DNA of 64,000 nt from Aphanomyces cochlioides (Eukaryota > Oomycota > Saprolegniomycetes > Saprolegniales > Verrucalvaceae). Shown piece by piece: positions 31,747 to 42,517 of this stretch (its first letter is position 1; the number at the start of each line of letters is the position of its first letter). Location: the NCBI GenBank assembly GCA_019828595.1, contig JAHQRK010000006.1, forward strand, positions 3,038,001-3,102,000, read 5' to 3'. The notes under the pieces were generated by a model. It was not told where the DNA came from, searched no databases, and worked only from the letters and a program-made list of their open reading frames with translations. The translations under genes were made by a program, and so were the position numbers.

Positions 31747-33123
31747 CGAACTGCGAGATGATCGAGCTGGACGGGCAGGTACATATGTTGTTTCCGGTGC
31801 CTTTGGGGGCCGTAGACAGTAATCCACTGTGTTTGTGTGATAGGTGCACCACGTGGTGTACAGCACTCTTCATCGCAATGTTGGACAGTCGTCATCAATC
31901 AGCACTCTTTTGGCGACAATTTTCTCACTCGTAGCATCACGATCGTGTTTTGAGCACGCTGAATCAAGGATGAAATGATTCCGACGATTCTTGGCTATCT
32001 AAGAGCGTGTATCAATCCAACATAGATGAACAATCAAACTACCATAACGTAAAAGACCAATAATGGCCGATTTTTTCATAGTGTCCAAAATTCCTCACCT
32101 TCCATAACGAATATCGAAAATCTGGAGGTACCTCGTGAAAGAGGAGATGCAGGAGAAACTAGTCTCATACATGAGAGGTATTGAAATCGAAGAGTGTTTA
32201 GATAGAGTGAAGTCAAAGTTGACGCATAGGTTAATTCAACAACAACCAATGGTGGCCGATTTTATGACTTGGAATTTGTATATTTGATGTGACAGTGTTT
32301 TACCATCATTCTTGTAGGGTTAGGTCCAGACCAAATAAACATGATGAAAGGATATCATTTTTGAGAGGTATATGTCATTTACAGAACGATGCGTCTCACT
32401 GCAGTATGGTGACAAGCTTTGTATAAATTATCAAAGGTTATGAGTTGCTGTCAGTTTTATCAGTCCAAGAATTACCCAATCAAACTTGAATATAAAATCG
32501 ACCACCATTGGTAAAATCGACGTTTACGTTACCATGAAAACACTTCTCTTCTAAGCAACAGGCGCTCAAACACTGCACATTGGTGCCTCAAAGACTACTT
32601 CGAAGCGAGTAGTCTTCCCAGTGGGAGCTAATGCGACCGAAACGCAGTGCCCTCCTTACGTTGTAGTGCTGGAAATAGGCTGACGTCGATAAAATCCTTT
32701 CTGTTCTTACCTCCGATTGTCCTGAGAGTAACACAGAAGGTCTCCCTCGACAGAGCTTGATTACGTCTGAGCTGAACCGCACGTTGCTTCGTGTATGTTT
32801 GTGAATTGTCTGACATTGGATTGGTCAAAATAGAATATATAAATTGAAAGCAAATCCGACACGTTGCCCATCAAATTCGAAGTCTGGGCACATGCTGAAG
32901 CATACCGGGGATCCTATTGCGACTTTGCTCTCGTCGAGACGCATGAAGTGCCAAGACTCAAACGACACTGATGACTATAATGAGGTATTCGATGACATAC
33001 AGCGACTGTGACAGTTTTTAATACACCTGTGTCGTTCACCGTAAACATGAACAGCGTGCTGCACCTACAAACGTCGCAACTGAACGTGGCGCGACACATC
33101 GTGTTACTTCGGGAAGGAGTACC
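31747..33123. other. Upstream flank of the PDR gene, possible degenerate element
   Basis: No gene recognised. Sequences CCATAACGTAAAAGACCAATAA (start near 32041) and the complement of 32486-32534 (TGGTAACGTAAACG...ACCAATGG) face each other. An extra copy of ACCAATGGTGGCCGATTTTA lies near 32246, so a decayed inverted-repeat element of about 0.5 kb is possible. A small hairpin AGACTACT/AGTAGTCT is near 32590-32613. Confidence 0.35.
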
Positions 33124-33132
33124 ATTTCACAA

Positions 33133-33379
33133 GGGTAAATCTCACGATCGTGCCACTTGGCTCGCAATTTCTCAAAATCGTGCCAATTTTTAACAAAAAT
33201 AGTTACCGACGTTGGCTGAAGTCATAAAATGACTTCAGCAGGAAGGGTAAATATTATTTACCCCTCGATCAGTGTTTCGGCTTATTATGTGCAGTGGCAC
33301 GATTTGAGCACAAATTGAGCAAAAATTGGCACGATTTTGAGAAATTGCGAGCCAAGTGGCACGATCGTGAGATTTACCC
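33133..33379. mobile_element. 247-bp MULE-like MITE with 59-bp perfect ends
   Basis: The left arm 33133-33191 starts GGGTAAATCTCACGATCGTG and is the exact complement of the right arm ending at 33379. The 9-bp direct repeat ATTTCACAA flanks it (33124-33132 and 33380-33388). A 9-bp duplication with long ends is typical of Mutator-like elements. Two smaller palindromes lie inside (GTCATAAAATGAC and GGGTAAATATTATTTACCC). Confidence 0.92.
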
Positions 33380-33388
33380 ATTTCACAA

Positions 33389-35187
33389 GCCAATACAATT
33401 GGATGTCCATTTGATTGTTCACCTTGTAGCAGCCGTCAACTTTTGCATAGAATTTCTGGGATTGACACCACATTTTTCATGCTGACGAAGGCCCCAAATA
33501 TTGCCGTGGAGATCATCAACTAGAGGCTCTCCTGCTATCCTATCGATGTTTACTGATAGAAGATGAACTGTGATGAGACATTCTGCAGCGAAAATAGGGA
33601 GGGCAATGTACGCTACCAACAAACTGGACAAGCTCGTGTTCGATTCGCCCATTGTGTTGTCCTCTATTCTATCGACGAGTCCAGCGATGAGTTTTTGCAA
33701 TGCAGTCTCATTGTTTTCGTTTGATCGACGGTCGGGGATATACAAACAGATCCTACCTGCAGCTCCAGCTCGGATTGCCGAGTGGGGCTAGCGTATGAAT
33801 GCAAACAACTAATCGTCTGATGTAGGTATGACATTCCCTTCTCTAGGGGGCCTGCTCGCCGGCTGATAACAACCATACTTCATACCCCATCGAGGCTCAT
33901 GCTTTAGTGCTTCAACATGTTGTTACATTCTTGGAGTTTCAGTTGGCTTCGAGTCAAGAGGCGCTCACACCTCACTCTTGGAGCCCTTCATTGCTAATTT
34001 GCATACCAGCCGAAGAACTGCAATCCTCGAACTGAAGACATGAAGACGACAAGCAGCTAATATCAGTTCTGCGCTTGCTGCAAAGACAAAGACATTTGTC
34101 CATGCGATCCTCCCATGAGAGAATGCCTGATGTGTACGCTACACCTGCACGTACAGTGTGCCACTTTGCGTTGACTCGACTCCTCAATGGTTGAGAAGTT
34201 ATAAGTTGGAACCTATGGCTGCTGAGTCAAGCTCTAATTCAAATTCAAATGGAGTTTGAAAATCAATGCGTGATGACTAAAGTGTCGCATTCAGATGCCA
34301 TACGAAAGACAATAGTTCCAACTACAGAGGGCTGGTAAATATACACATATAGTGATACTAAGTTTTGATTGGCTTGGCTTAAATTTTGCACTATGATCGA
34401 AGTCGAATAAATATTATACCTTTTGAATTTTATGGCATTATTTTATACAGTGCAAAGGAGTGAGGCCAAAACTGCATGTACCACTGTACGTGTATATTTA
34501 CCAGCCCTCTGTACTTCGAAGTATTACCAGGAGAATTCTGTCGGCAACGCGGATCCTGTCATGGTTCACTTCCTCGTTGTGGAAGATCCTTTCTTCACGA
34601 GCTTTCATGTGAAAATACCGAACAATAAACAAATGCACATTCATCAGATATGCCTGCGTGAGCGATGGAGCTTCAGCTGAGTCCGTAGTCTTTCCCGTTT
34701 CCGCAGCAACGTGTTGCATGTTTTTATACGACCTATGTGACCACTGCTCGTGCAGCACTTGCAGCGAACTGTGCTTGCTTGTGCAAGCAAGCACACATGC
34801 TTCGCCAAGAAGAAGGAAATGTTCATCAATCTTGTCGACTCTATCATTCAAATGTCAAACGAGCAAGTAAACTCCCCTCAAACGAAATCGGACTTGTCAA
34901 TAACGATATCCGGATTAGTAACCGGATATGTTTAATTTTGTATTAAACAGTGTCGCATCATAAGTTTTATTTCATTTTTTGTATGTTGCGGCTTGATTCA
35001 ATCAATTAAAGGTGTATCATTCGATTTAGCACAAAAAGCTGAATCTGAATATATAATTTTCTCAAAACTGAAAATGGAGCTAAAATTGGATGTGCCTTAA
35101 CTTCGAAGCACCATATCTCAGTCAAATTTGCGCGTTCTTGGCTGCAGAATAGCTTAAAACATGCCTCAGTCACATATAACATCGTAG
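33389..35187. other. Gene-free stretch with a small MITE
   Basis: Several open frames of 60-117 codons on both strands but none with a recognisable motif. It contains the Tc1-type MITE at 34325-34511 and a short palindrome ATATCCGGATTAGTAACCGGATAT near 34906-34929 (arms ATATCCGG/CCGGATAT). Confidence 0.4.
34325..34511. mobile_element. 187-bp Tc1/mariner-type MITE
   Basis: Inverted ends CAGAGGGCTGGTAAATATAC (left at 34325, complement ending at 34511), about 30 bp with two mismatches. TA flanks both sides (34323-34324 and 34512-34513). The interior is non-coding. Confidence 0.88.
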
Positions 35188-35189
35188 TA

Positions 35190-36853
35190 CAGTTGTGCTC
35201 GACTTTTTGCACTCTACTCAATCTAAATACCTCCATAAATTTATAATACAAGTTCTAGAGGTTTTTGGATGTTTCTATGTCACTCAGCAATTTACCTCGT
35301 CGTGTAATCAACAGGATTCTTCACTCTCGAATCGTACGGAAGCGAACCACACGAAGATCACGCTCAGGAACAAGCCACATGGAGCGTTTCCTGCACGTCC
35401 ACTCAGTGCTCCATCCACAGCCATATTCAGCCAATGCCGACACTTCGTGAGTTGGCTATGATTTGAAAATTCAAATGCGTGTGCAATTTTGTTTTCAACG
35501 CAAACCTCGAGAATTCCCAATGCCAGGAAGCAAAGAGAGACTGACCTTATCGGAAAAACATCAAATTAGAGAGCATTACAAAGATGTGGAGCGACCTATC
35601 ATGACTGATATTCGCAAGTGGGTCACGAAAACCTTTGGGATGGAGCTCAATATCACAACAATCCGACGAATTGTTCAAGAGACGCGACCATGCATGGCTG
35701 CCAACATAGACGCTGATGCCACAAACAAAAGATGCAACTTGTACAAGCCACGACATCCCGAGCTCGACCGAAAACTAGCTGAATGGGTTGTCGCTGCAAA
35801 TGAAAGGCAAGCCTGTATAACAGGAGCTGTCATCATGGAAAAGGCTAAAAACTTGCAAAAAAAAAAGAATCTTACCAGTATCGGCAATGTGTCAAGATGC
35901 TGGCTTTATGGCTTCCAAAGATGACACAATCTCAAAATGTATCGGCTTCACGGTGAATCCGCTTCGGTCCCACCAGACGTCATTGAAAAAGGATGTGAAA
36001 TGCTGCAAATGGAAACCCAAATGTACCCCAAATCCGACATCTACAACATGGATGAGACTGGTCTTTTTTTTAATTTCCAACCTTCGACGACGATCTCCAA
36101 TAGACCTCGGCAAGGATAAAAAAAGGACAAACGGCGCATTTCTATCGTCCTTGCCGTGAATTCAGATGGATCCGACAAATTACCTCTATCGTTCATTGGG
36201 AGATCTGCGAAGCCTCGATGCCTTGGTGGGATGTCAGCAGAAGATTTGGGTTTACTCTACACCAGCAACCGCAAAGCTTGGATGACGATATCGACCTTTT
36301 GCGAATGGATGACAAACTTGAACGACAAAATGAAGGCGGCAGATCGAAAAATTCTTCTACTCATTGACAACGCATCATCCCACAAAACTGTTGACATCGA
36401 TCTTACCAATGTTCGAGTTCTTTTGCTCCCGCCCAACACAACGTGTTGCTTACAACCTCTTGATGCAGGGATCATTGCTTCTTTCAAGAGGCTCTACAAA
36501 AAACGTCAAATTGATCATGCGATCCAAATAATCGACAGCGAACCTGAGCGCCAAGATTTTCAATCCCAAAAGCTGTTTGCAGTTGATGTCCTCACAGCTA
36601 TGAAATATGGGCCACTGACGCATGGTCTGAAGTTTCTGCAACTACAATCAGCAATTGTTGGAATCACACCCGTATAGTACCTGAAGTGTCGCTCATGGAT
36701 CACCTCCAGTCGCTTGGCTTCGAGCATGAATGTCCATCGGAGGATGTGTAGTGAATTTAAGCAAATGACTTGAAAACTTTATAAATACTTTTAAACTTTA
36801 TAACCTTATATAAATTATGAACAGTGAGTAGTGCAAAAAGTCGAGCACAACTG
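35190..36853 (+). mobile_element. pogo/Tigger element, 1,664 bp
   Basis: Inverted ends CAGTTGTGCTCGACTTTTTG, at least 24 bp identical, flanked by TA (35188-35189 and 36854-36855). It encodes one transposase of a different pogo subfamily from the other two in this window. Confidence 0.93.
35520..36677 (+). pseudogene. Tigger-like transposase with two in-frame stops
   Basis: One frame from the ATG at 35520 (MPGSKERLTLSEKHQIREHY) to the TAG at 36675-36677, 385 codons. A psq-type HTH (residues 5-55) and a CENP-B-type HTH region are followed by the DDE_1 core: NMDETGLFF, LLIDNASSHK and CCLQPLDAGI supply the three Asp residues. Two nonsense changes break it without any frame loss: TGA at 35922-35924 (after WLYGFQR) and TAA at 36117-36119, within a run of Lys codons (RQG-stop-KKDKRR). 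Both could be single substitutions, so the copy died recently. Confidence 0.88.
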
Positions 36854-36855
36854 TA

Positions 36856-37412
36856 GTTCTAACTCGAAACGTGGGACATGGTTGAGTAATCCGATTTCGT
36901 TTGAGGGAGTCTCAAATGTGCGACATCCATGAATTTCACTTGGTCGACTCTACAAAGCGTAAGGGTTTAGTTTTGCTCCAATTTCCCGCTAATTCGATTG
37001 AACTATCAAGACTTTCTTCGCCTGGCTTTGATCAAACACTGTCGATGTTACCGATGGAAGAGATACAACGGAATCGGGCACAGAGGAGGATCGCTGGACA
37101 GTCAGTTGCATGGACAACATCCACAACCGCCCGACATAGTTCTCTCCACGACGAAGCTTAGAAGGATATTTGCATATATAGTCGGGTTAAAATATACCAC
37201 GACGACAAGTAGTATCGTAAAAATGTCGTTATTTAGTATGCAAGTTTGTATACTTTTCTGTCTGTCAAGTTACGACTAGTATCTTGAGGATGTAAGCATA
37301 TACTTTAAAACAAAATAATGCCCACGACGAGAATTTTGAGGATTTAGAGAAGACTTTTATATTGAAATTTGTATACAGTGTGTTCATTTGGTATTATTTT
37401 GCTTCAAGTTGT
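36856..37412. other. Intergenic spacer upstream of the choline-transporter-like gene
   Basis: No gene recognised; AT-rich toward the promoter. A non-homologous open frame near 36901-37161 has no motif. Confidence 0.35.
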
Positions 37413-37430
37413 CCTCATTTTCGAATTTCA
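37413..37430 (+). promoter_or_regulatory. Oomycete Inr-FPR core promoter of the CTL gene
   Basis: CCTCATTTTCGAATTTCA fits initiator plus flanking element closely. The first ATG of the accepted frame is 8 bp downstream (37438). Confidence 0.75.
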
Positions 37431-37437
37431 GGTCTCG

Positions 37438-39000
37438 ATGGTGGAAATGACCGCGCCAACGAAACCAACGCCAGCACCGACAGCGATTCCTCTCGACAAG
37501 GCGAATATCGGCGTCGTCGCACCAATCAAGCCATCCACGGAATCCCCAACTGGATTCCGGGACTGGCCCTTCGCTCTTTTGTTCCTCGTGAACGTTGCTG
37601 CGATTGGTGTCTTGGTTGGATTGTACGGCACAACTCTGTTGAAAAAGGCGGACGGATCGACGGTCACGAACACATTTAACAACGTGATTTCAGACAAGAA
37701 TATGAAGGCTATCTTGACGGTTTGTGGCGCTCTGTCGGTCATTGCTGCACTTTTGTCATTCGTTATGCTCAGCATTACAGTTCGATACGCTCGATTGATG
37801 ATTCAGATCTCATTGTGGGCGAGTGTCTTTTGGTGCTTTGCCTGTGCAGGCTTTGCTGCTGCGACGAAGCAATACGTCCTGGCTGGTATTGTTGGCATCA
37901 TTGGCTTGCTGTCTGTATGCTATGCATTCGCCGTCCAAGATCGTATTCCATTTGCCGTTGCCAACCTGAATGCCGCTGGTGCTGCAATCCGAAAGCATCC
38001 TTCAACGTACTTGGTGGCCTTTCTCTTCTTGATTGTGCAAATCGCGTGGGTGTTTGCCTGGTGCTTCGCCGTCGTGGGTATTACCAACAAGCTGACTGAC
38101 CAGACCCCAGCTCAAACAATTACCGTGGCTCCTGGTGGGATCCCGATTGGCGGACGTTGTCAATACCAATCCGACTGCGCTTCTAACTACTGTGTCAGCC
38201 GTGTTTGCCGTGAACCAACCGTCTTCACTCAACTCAAGGGCACGTCGTATGTGGCGTACTTTTTCCTCTTGGTTTCGTTTTTTTGGGGCATGAATGTCTT
38301 CACCAATATTATCCACGCGACTGTGGCTGGCACTGTGGCGACTTGGTGGTTCTCAAGTGAATCAAAGGGGGCCACGGGGGCTTCCTTGAAGCGTGCGACT
38401 ACTACGTCATTGGGCTCAATCTGTTTGGGCTCATTGATCGTTGCTGTTCTTCAAGCTTTGCGTCAACTCGCTGAGGAAGCCAAGCAACAAGGAGATAGCG
38501 CGGCTTGCATTGCCGAATGCCTACTGAATTGCTTGCAAAGTTTGATGGAGACGTTCAACCGCTGGGCGTTTATTTATGTGGGTATTTACGGCTTCAAGTT
38601 TATTGACGCTGGCAAGGCTGTCATGCAATTGTTCCACGACCGTGGCTTTGATGCAATCATCAATGACGATTTGATCAGCACGGCATTGGGCTTTGCTGCC
38701 TTTGGTGTCGGTTGTTTGTGCGCTCTCCTTGGGCTCGCATACCACCACTTGGACACTGCCAACCAATTCCAATACTCCCAGTACATCTTGCCATTCATTG
38801 GGCTGCTCTTTGGACTTGGCATTTCGCTCGTTCCTCTGAGTGTCGTGGACAGTGCTGTTGCCACTATCTACGTTTGCTTTGCGGAAGACCCTGCCGCGCT
38901 CCAACACTCGCACCCTGAACATTTCACGGAATTGATGACGGAATGGCATCGCAAGTACCCTGAAGTCATGGTTGCATCTGGCTATTATGTCGTTGTCTAA
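37438..39000 (+). CDS. Choline-transporter-like membrane protein (SLC44/CTL family)
   Basis: A 520-residue multi-pass protein with a Pro/Thr-rich N-terminal tail (1-38) and about ten hydrophobic segments, the first at about 45-65. A large extracellular loop after the fifth or sixth segment carries four closely spaced cysteines (241, 247, 252 and 257; CQYQSDCASNYCVSRVC), likely two disulphides. The C-terminal part has the family signature VDSAVATIYVCFAEDP (about 475-495), near the end of the CTL domain. Members move choline or ethanolamine across plasma or mitochondrial membranes; the substrate here is inferred only. There are no introns. The start at 37438 follows an Inr-FPR promoter; the frame is open 23 codons further upstream but would include the promoter. 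Confidence 0.9.
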   Translation: MVEMTAPTKPTPAPTAIPLDKANIGVVAPIKPSTESPTGFRDWPFALLFLVNVAAIGVLVGLYGTTLLKKADGSTVTNTFNNVISDKNMKAILTVCGALSVIAALLSFVMLSITVRYARLMIQISLWASVFWCFACAGFAAATKQYVLAGIVGIIGLLSVCYAFAVQDRIPFAVANLNAAGAAIRKHPSTYLVAFLFLIVQIAWVFAWCFAVVGITNKLTDQTPAQTITVAPGGIPIGGRCQYQSDCASNYCVSRVCREPTVFTQLKGTSYVAYFFLLVSFFWGMNVFTNIIHATVAGTVATWWFSSESKGATGASLKRATTTSLGSICLGSLIVAVLQALRQLAEEAKQQGDSAACIAECLLNCLQSLMETFNRWAFIYVGIYGFKFIDAGKAVMQLFHDRGFDAIINDDLISTALGFAAFGVGCLCALLGLAYHHLDTANQFQYSQYILPFIGLLFGLGISLVPLSVVDSAVATIYVCFAEDPAALQHSHPEHFTELMTEWHRKYPEVMVASGYYVVV

Positions 39001-39583
39001 GCGACGATGGAGGACTTCGACGAGTTCATGGTAAAGAGCATTCCAGCGCTGATGCTTGTCGGGTCAACCAAAATGTACATTTTGCATTGGTAACTTCTTA
39101 TTTCTTTCAGTTGCAAAACCTTGTGACTTGTTTGACTTTCATTGCGCCATAATCCATTCTGAGGTCTCTATGGGCAGGGACTCTTCAGAATGACTATGTA
39201 GCCTCATCATAAATTGCAACTTGGATATCGAGCAATGCCAAAGTTCGCTGCGTGATCGCAAATGATTTACGATGGGAAATAGCATAAAAGGATGGAAATC
39301 CATTGAGATCGCCTTGTGTTGGAATTATCAAGCCGTTTCGATGCATCTCGATACTCGTGTTTTTTTCTCCATGGGATGGTTATCGCAGCAGACACCCAGC
39401 TACTGTCGTGGTGGTTTTTCGTCTGCTTTAACGTTCTTGGTAGTAACAACAAGAAGAAGCCTTGACGTGATCTCTGTCTGACAAGGTGCAATCAATCAAG
39501 CAATGACATGAGATGCCCTGGGCGGTTTCAGATCCGTTGGCAGGTGCCATTATGAGAAGCATCGTGGTGTGAAACGACACTTT
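39001..39583. other. Intergenic spacer
   Basis: No gene or clear repeat seen between the CTL gene and the VASt gene, which point the same way. Confidence 0.35.
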
Positions 39584-39599
39584 GCTCATTGCATTCTTT
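39584..39599 (+). promoter_or_regulatory. Oomycete Inr-FPR-like core promoter of the VASt gene
   Basis: GCTCATTGCATTCTTT, a good initiator with an acceptable flanking element, 4 bp before the ATG at 39604. Confidence 0.6.
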
Positions 39600-39603
39600 G
39601 TCC

Positions 39604-40787
39604 ATGTCGACGACCACCACGCCGTTGCTTTCTCCAAAGCACAGCGACAAGGAGGATCCTTTGAAAGAGGAGATTCGACCATCGTCTCCAGCCCTTGTTA
39701 CGCCTGAAAGCTCAACAACGACCTCTGAATCAAACCAAGAATCACCACCGGTGTCGCGGACTGCATCGTTGGATGGGACTTCCCACGATAAAATACGTGC
39801 GTCCAGTACTCCAGAGACGCCCCCTGTGGCCATACCTTTGCCGAAAGATCCGATTGAAGATGAATACGACATTGTGATCAATGAAACACTCCCCATGGGG
39901 TATTTCCGACTAAAATTGACGACATTTGACCTCACTTGGCTGTTCACAGGCTTGACTTTGTATTTACGACGCTCTGGCGAGAAGATCAATTCACAATCGA
40001 CGGCTTGACGCGCGTGGGTGAAACGAATATTGCTGTCACCAAGTGGACTGATCAACCAGTGACATATGCAGCATTTGACCGCGCGGAAACGTTCGAATCG
40101 TCCCGAACTGTGTCGTTCACGCACAACAAGAAGAATTTCATCGGTCCTAGCTCCATCCCGACCATTCAAATCAATCGGTATGAGCTGCCGTCTTCAGAAG
40201 CTTGATTGACTGCTTGGTAGCTACAATTACGTTCCAGGGCAACGATTAGTCGTGAGCGTCACGTCAAGCGTGCATGATGCGCCATTCAGCGATTATTTTC
40301 GAGCAGAGAGTCGCTGGGTCTTCAACTATGAAAGCGACTCGAGCTGCAAACTTATCAGTGGCATGCGGCTCAAGTGGGTCAAGTCAACGATCCTCAAAGG
40401 CCAAGTAGGATAGAGTACAGCTTTGCCATGTTGACTTGGACGTAGATTGAAAGCTTTGGCAAGTCTGAATCCACGTCTGTGATGCTCAAATGGGTCAAGC
40501 AAGCAGTGGAAGCGTACAAGAAATCACGCGGAGAGATGCCAGTTGTCCCCGTCCAACCAGTAGCTCCGCCTGTGGAAGTTACGGCGACGACGCCAGATAC
40601 AAGCTTGCTCTTCCTTCGCAAAGCCAACATTGTTTGCCTCTGCGTCTTGGTCGTCTTGCTCGCCCAAGTCTTTGCAACGTTGCAAACGGTTCGCTCGTCG
40701 CACGTGGAATCGATACGCCTTCAAAAGCAACATCAAGCACTTGTCAGCCAGCTCATGGACAAGATGAAATGCATGAAGCAAGCGTAA
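39604..40787 (+). CDS. VASt-domain membrane protein (sterol-transfer type), four exons
   Basis: Exons 39604-39899, 39950-40177, 40221-40404 and 40446-40787 join through GT-AG introns of 50, 43 and 41 bp into one 349-residue frame; each junction restores family-like sequence (for example INR|YNYVPGQRLVVSV). Residues 1-85 are Ser/Thr/Pro-rich and look disordered. Residues about 85-255 form a VASt domain: EYDIVINETLPM, VGETNIAVTKW, RTVSFTHNKKNFIGPSS and DAPFSDYFRAESRW. One transmembrane segment lies at about 296-315, near the C-terminus. That is the architecture of Lam/GRAMD1 sterol-transfer proteins at ER contact sites, but I see no GRAM domain, so it is a short variant. Sterol binding is inferred. 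Confidence 0.85.
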
Positions 40788-40796
40788 CCTTTCCCC

Positions 40797-41381
40797 TACT
40801 GGTGAAAAGAAACATCGGTATTTTTTTTCGATTGCATCTTGTCCGTGTTCAGCATCTCCGCATCGTGTTCGCCAAAGATTGCGATGATGTATCGAGGCAG
40901 TTGTAAATATGATGATATCAGCAATAGCCACGCAAGCAAAACTCTCCATGTGGGTTTATTTTGGACAAGGAAGTGCCTTTCCTGAGATCGTTGAAGGTAG
41001 AAGTCGCTCAAGCGGCCACAGATGGAGGTTACAGGATTTCGAGGGATTTCCATGGCAAATTTCAGCGACTTTGGCTTTGGATTGATTCAATGTTTGAGCC
41101 CGCACAACCAGATTTATTGATGACATCATTTCTCCGAGCAATGGCATCTTTCCCTGGCACCAAGAGTCCTTGAGGGATATTCCAAAGTCTTTTGGCGCTA
41201 GAGCGGTAGGAATTTCGTCGTCATTGTTGTTGTCACTGTCAGTTGGCTCGTTTTTCGCAAAAAGGATTTTCCTCCTATGACATTGTGCCGTTGGGGGGGC
41301 TGTCAGTCCCAAAAAGAAGAGATGGCTGGGATGCTCTGTCGTCTTCGCGCTTGCTTGCATGGCCAAGAGACGAGCAGCCAA
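40797..41381 (-). CDS. Possible small membrane protein, exon structure unresolved
   Basis: Minus-strand coding potential fills the gap between the VASt gene and the next plus-strand gene. From an ATG at 41381 a 141-codon frame (MAARLLAMQASAKTTEH...) reads to a stop at 40956. A second frame downstream ends at 40797 with a convincing membrane segment (WRVLLAWLLLISSYLQL) and a polar tail. An intron near 40990-41050 would be needed to join them; donor GTAACC and acceptor CTCAG exist, but the phase does not fit the first frame. If real, its stop lies 10 bp from the VASt stop on the other strand. I do not recognise it. Confidence 0.3.
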
Positions 41382-41445
41382 GGACGCTTACTCCGAGGCT
41401 TGGGGCTGGCTGGCACAGCTTTGGCGTTGAGAAGCTGCATCTGGA

Positions 41446-42517
41446 ATGGTGCAAAACCAAGTCGATGTGACGATGCAGTTCCTCAACGACGTGGATTCAA
41501 GCGAAGTCCCTTGCCCAAGCAAAGTGTACGTAGTTTTCATGCACATTGATCGGTCTCAAGTCCGTAAAGATTGTAGAACTTGCCACGCTGATCAATGCAG
41601 CCGTGGATATCCCAGATATGGATACAGACGAAGCTCACGAAATTGTTGAAAATACCGTCGAGCGCATCATTTCAGAGATGGAAACGTTCTTACCGCAGTC
41701 GTACTGGAATCGTACAGTCTCTTCAGTCGTGTCAGTCTAATCCATGTCTTGTAGGGATTATGACCACCAAGACAGTACCAGAAGCTTCCAGACAATTACT
41801 GCGTGATCGACTCGTTGATCATTGCCAAAAGACGCTTCACTTCCCATACTTGACTGCGCGAGATCAAGACTTAATTGTTCGAGCAACAGTGGCGATTGTA
41901 GCTGACGCCATGGGAGATACCAAGCTCGATGATATCTTGACGCGGCAGGACACATCCATCTCACTAGTTCGAATCTTTATTCAGTACGCTCATTCTTTCG
42001 TGATGGCTTTGATTGACGATCATGTAGGGAGGCCATGGGAATTGACAAAGTGGATAAGTTGCCTCAAGATGTAGCCGACATGGTGAATTTGCCGTTTCCA
42101 GTCCCGGACCGATGGCTCAAATGGGGAATTCGGAAGGGTTTAGGCGTCTTGGTATCAATTTTGAACGACGCTGTCGACGATTCACTAGCGCAATGCTTTG
42201 GTCCAGCACCATCTTACGATATTGCAACCACGGAAGCATTCCAAGCGGTAAGTCTTGGCAACAGATCTCGGAATCATTTGTACTTGAAGGCGTTGCGTGC
42301 AAATGTTGTCGAGCGTGTCCACCAAAAGTTCGCGCTATTCTTCGTCCCGAGCTTTGTCGAGCAGTTATTCATCAAGCAGATCGTGGAGACGTACTTTGAG
42401 CTGTGTGTGACCAAACCCCGCATTGATGTTGCAGTGGATGCCCTTCTCCTGCCATCCTCGGACGATTATGGACACGACTTCAACATTCAAGATACATTGG
42501 CCGCAGACATCGCGTAG
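41446..42517 (+). CDS. Hypothetical helical protein, four exons
   Basis: Exons 41446-41523, 41561-41711, 41755-42023 and 42059-42517 join through introns of 37, 43 and 35 bp into 318 residues. A perfect GTAAGT inside the last exon (42248) with AAG at 42289 would define a further 42-bp in-frame intron, so a 304-residue form is equally possible. The product is largely helical and mildly acidic, with no signal peptide or membrane span. Phrases such as LATLINAAVDIPDMDTDEA and WLKWGIRKGLGVLVSILNDAV give no family I recognise. Two acceptors are AAG rather than CAG/TAG, which lowers certainty on those borders. Confidence 0.6.

Noticed and set aside
31716..31898. 61-codon N-terminal extension of the PDR transporter
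   Set aside because: It would place the Inr-like promoter inside the coding region and the extra residues look random.
33419..33745. 108-codon minus-strand frame
   Set aside because: No domain, no start context and no supporting neighbour; left as unassigned spacer.
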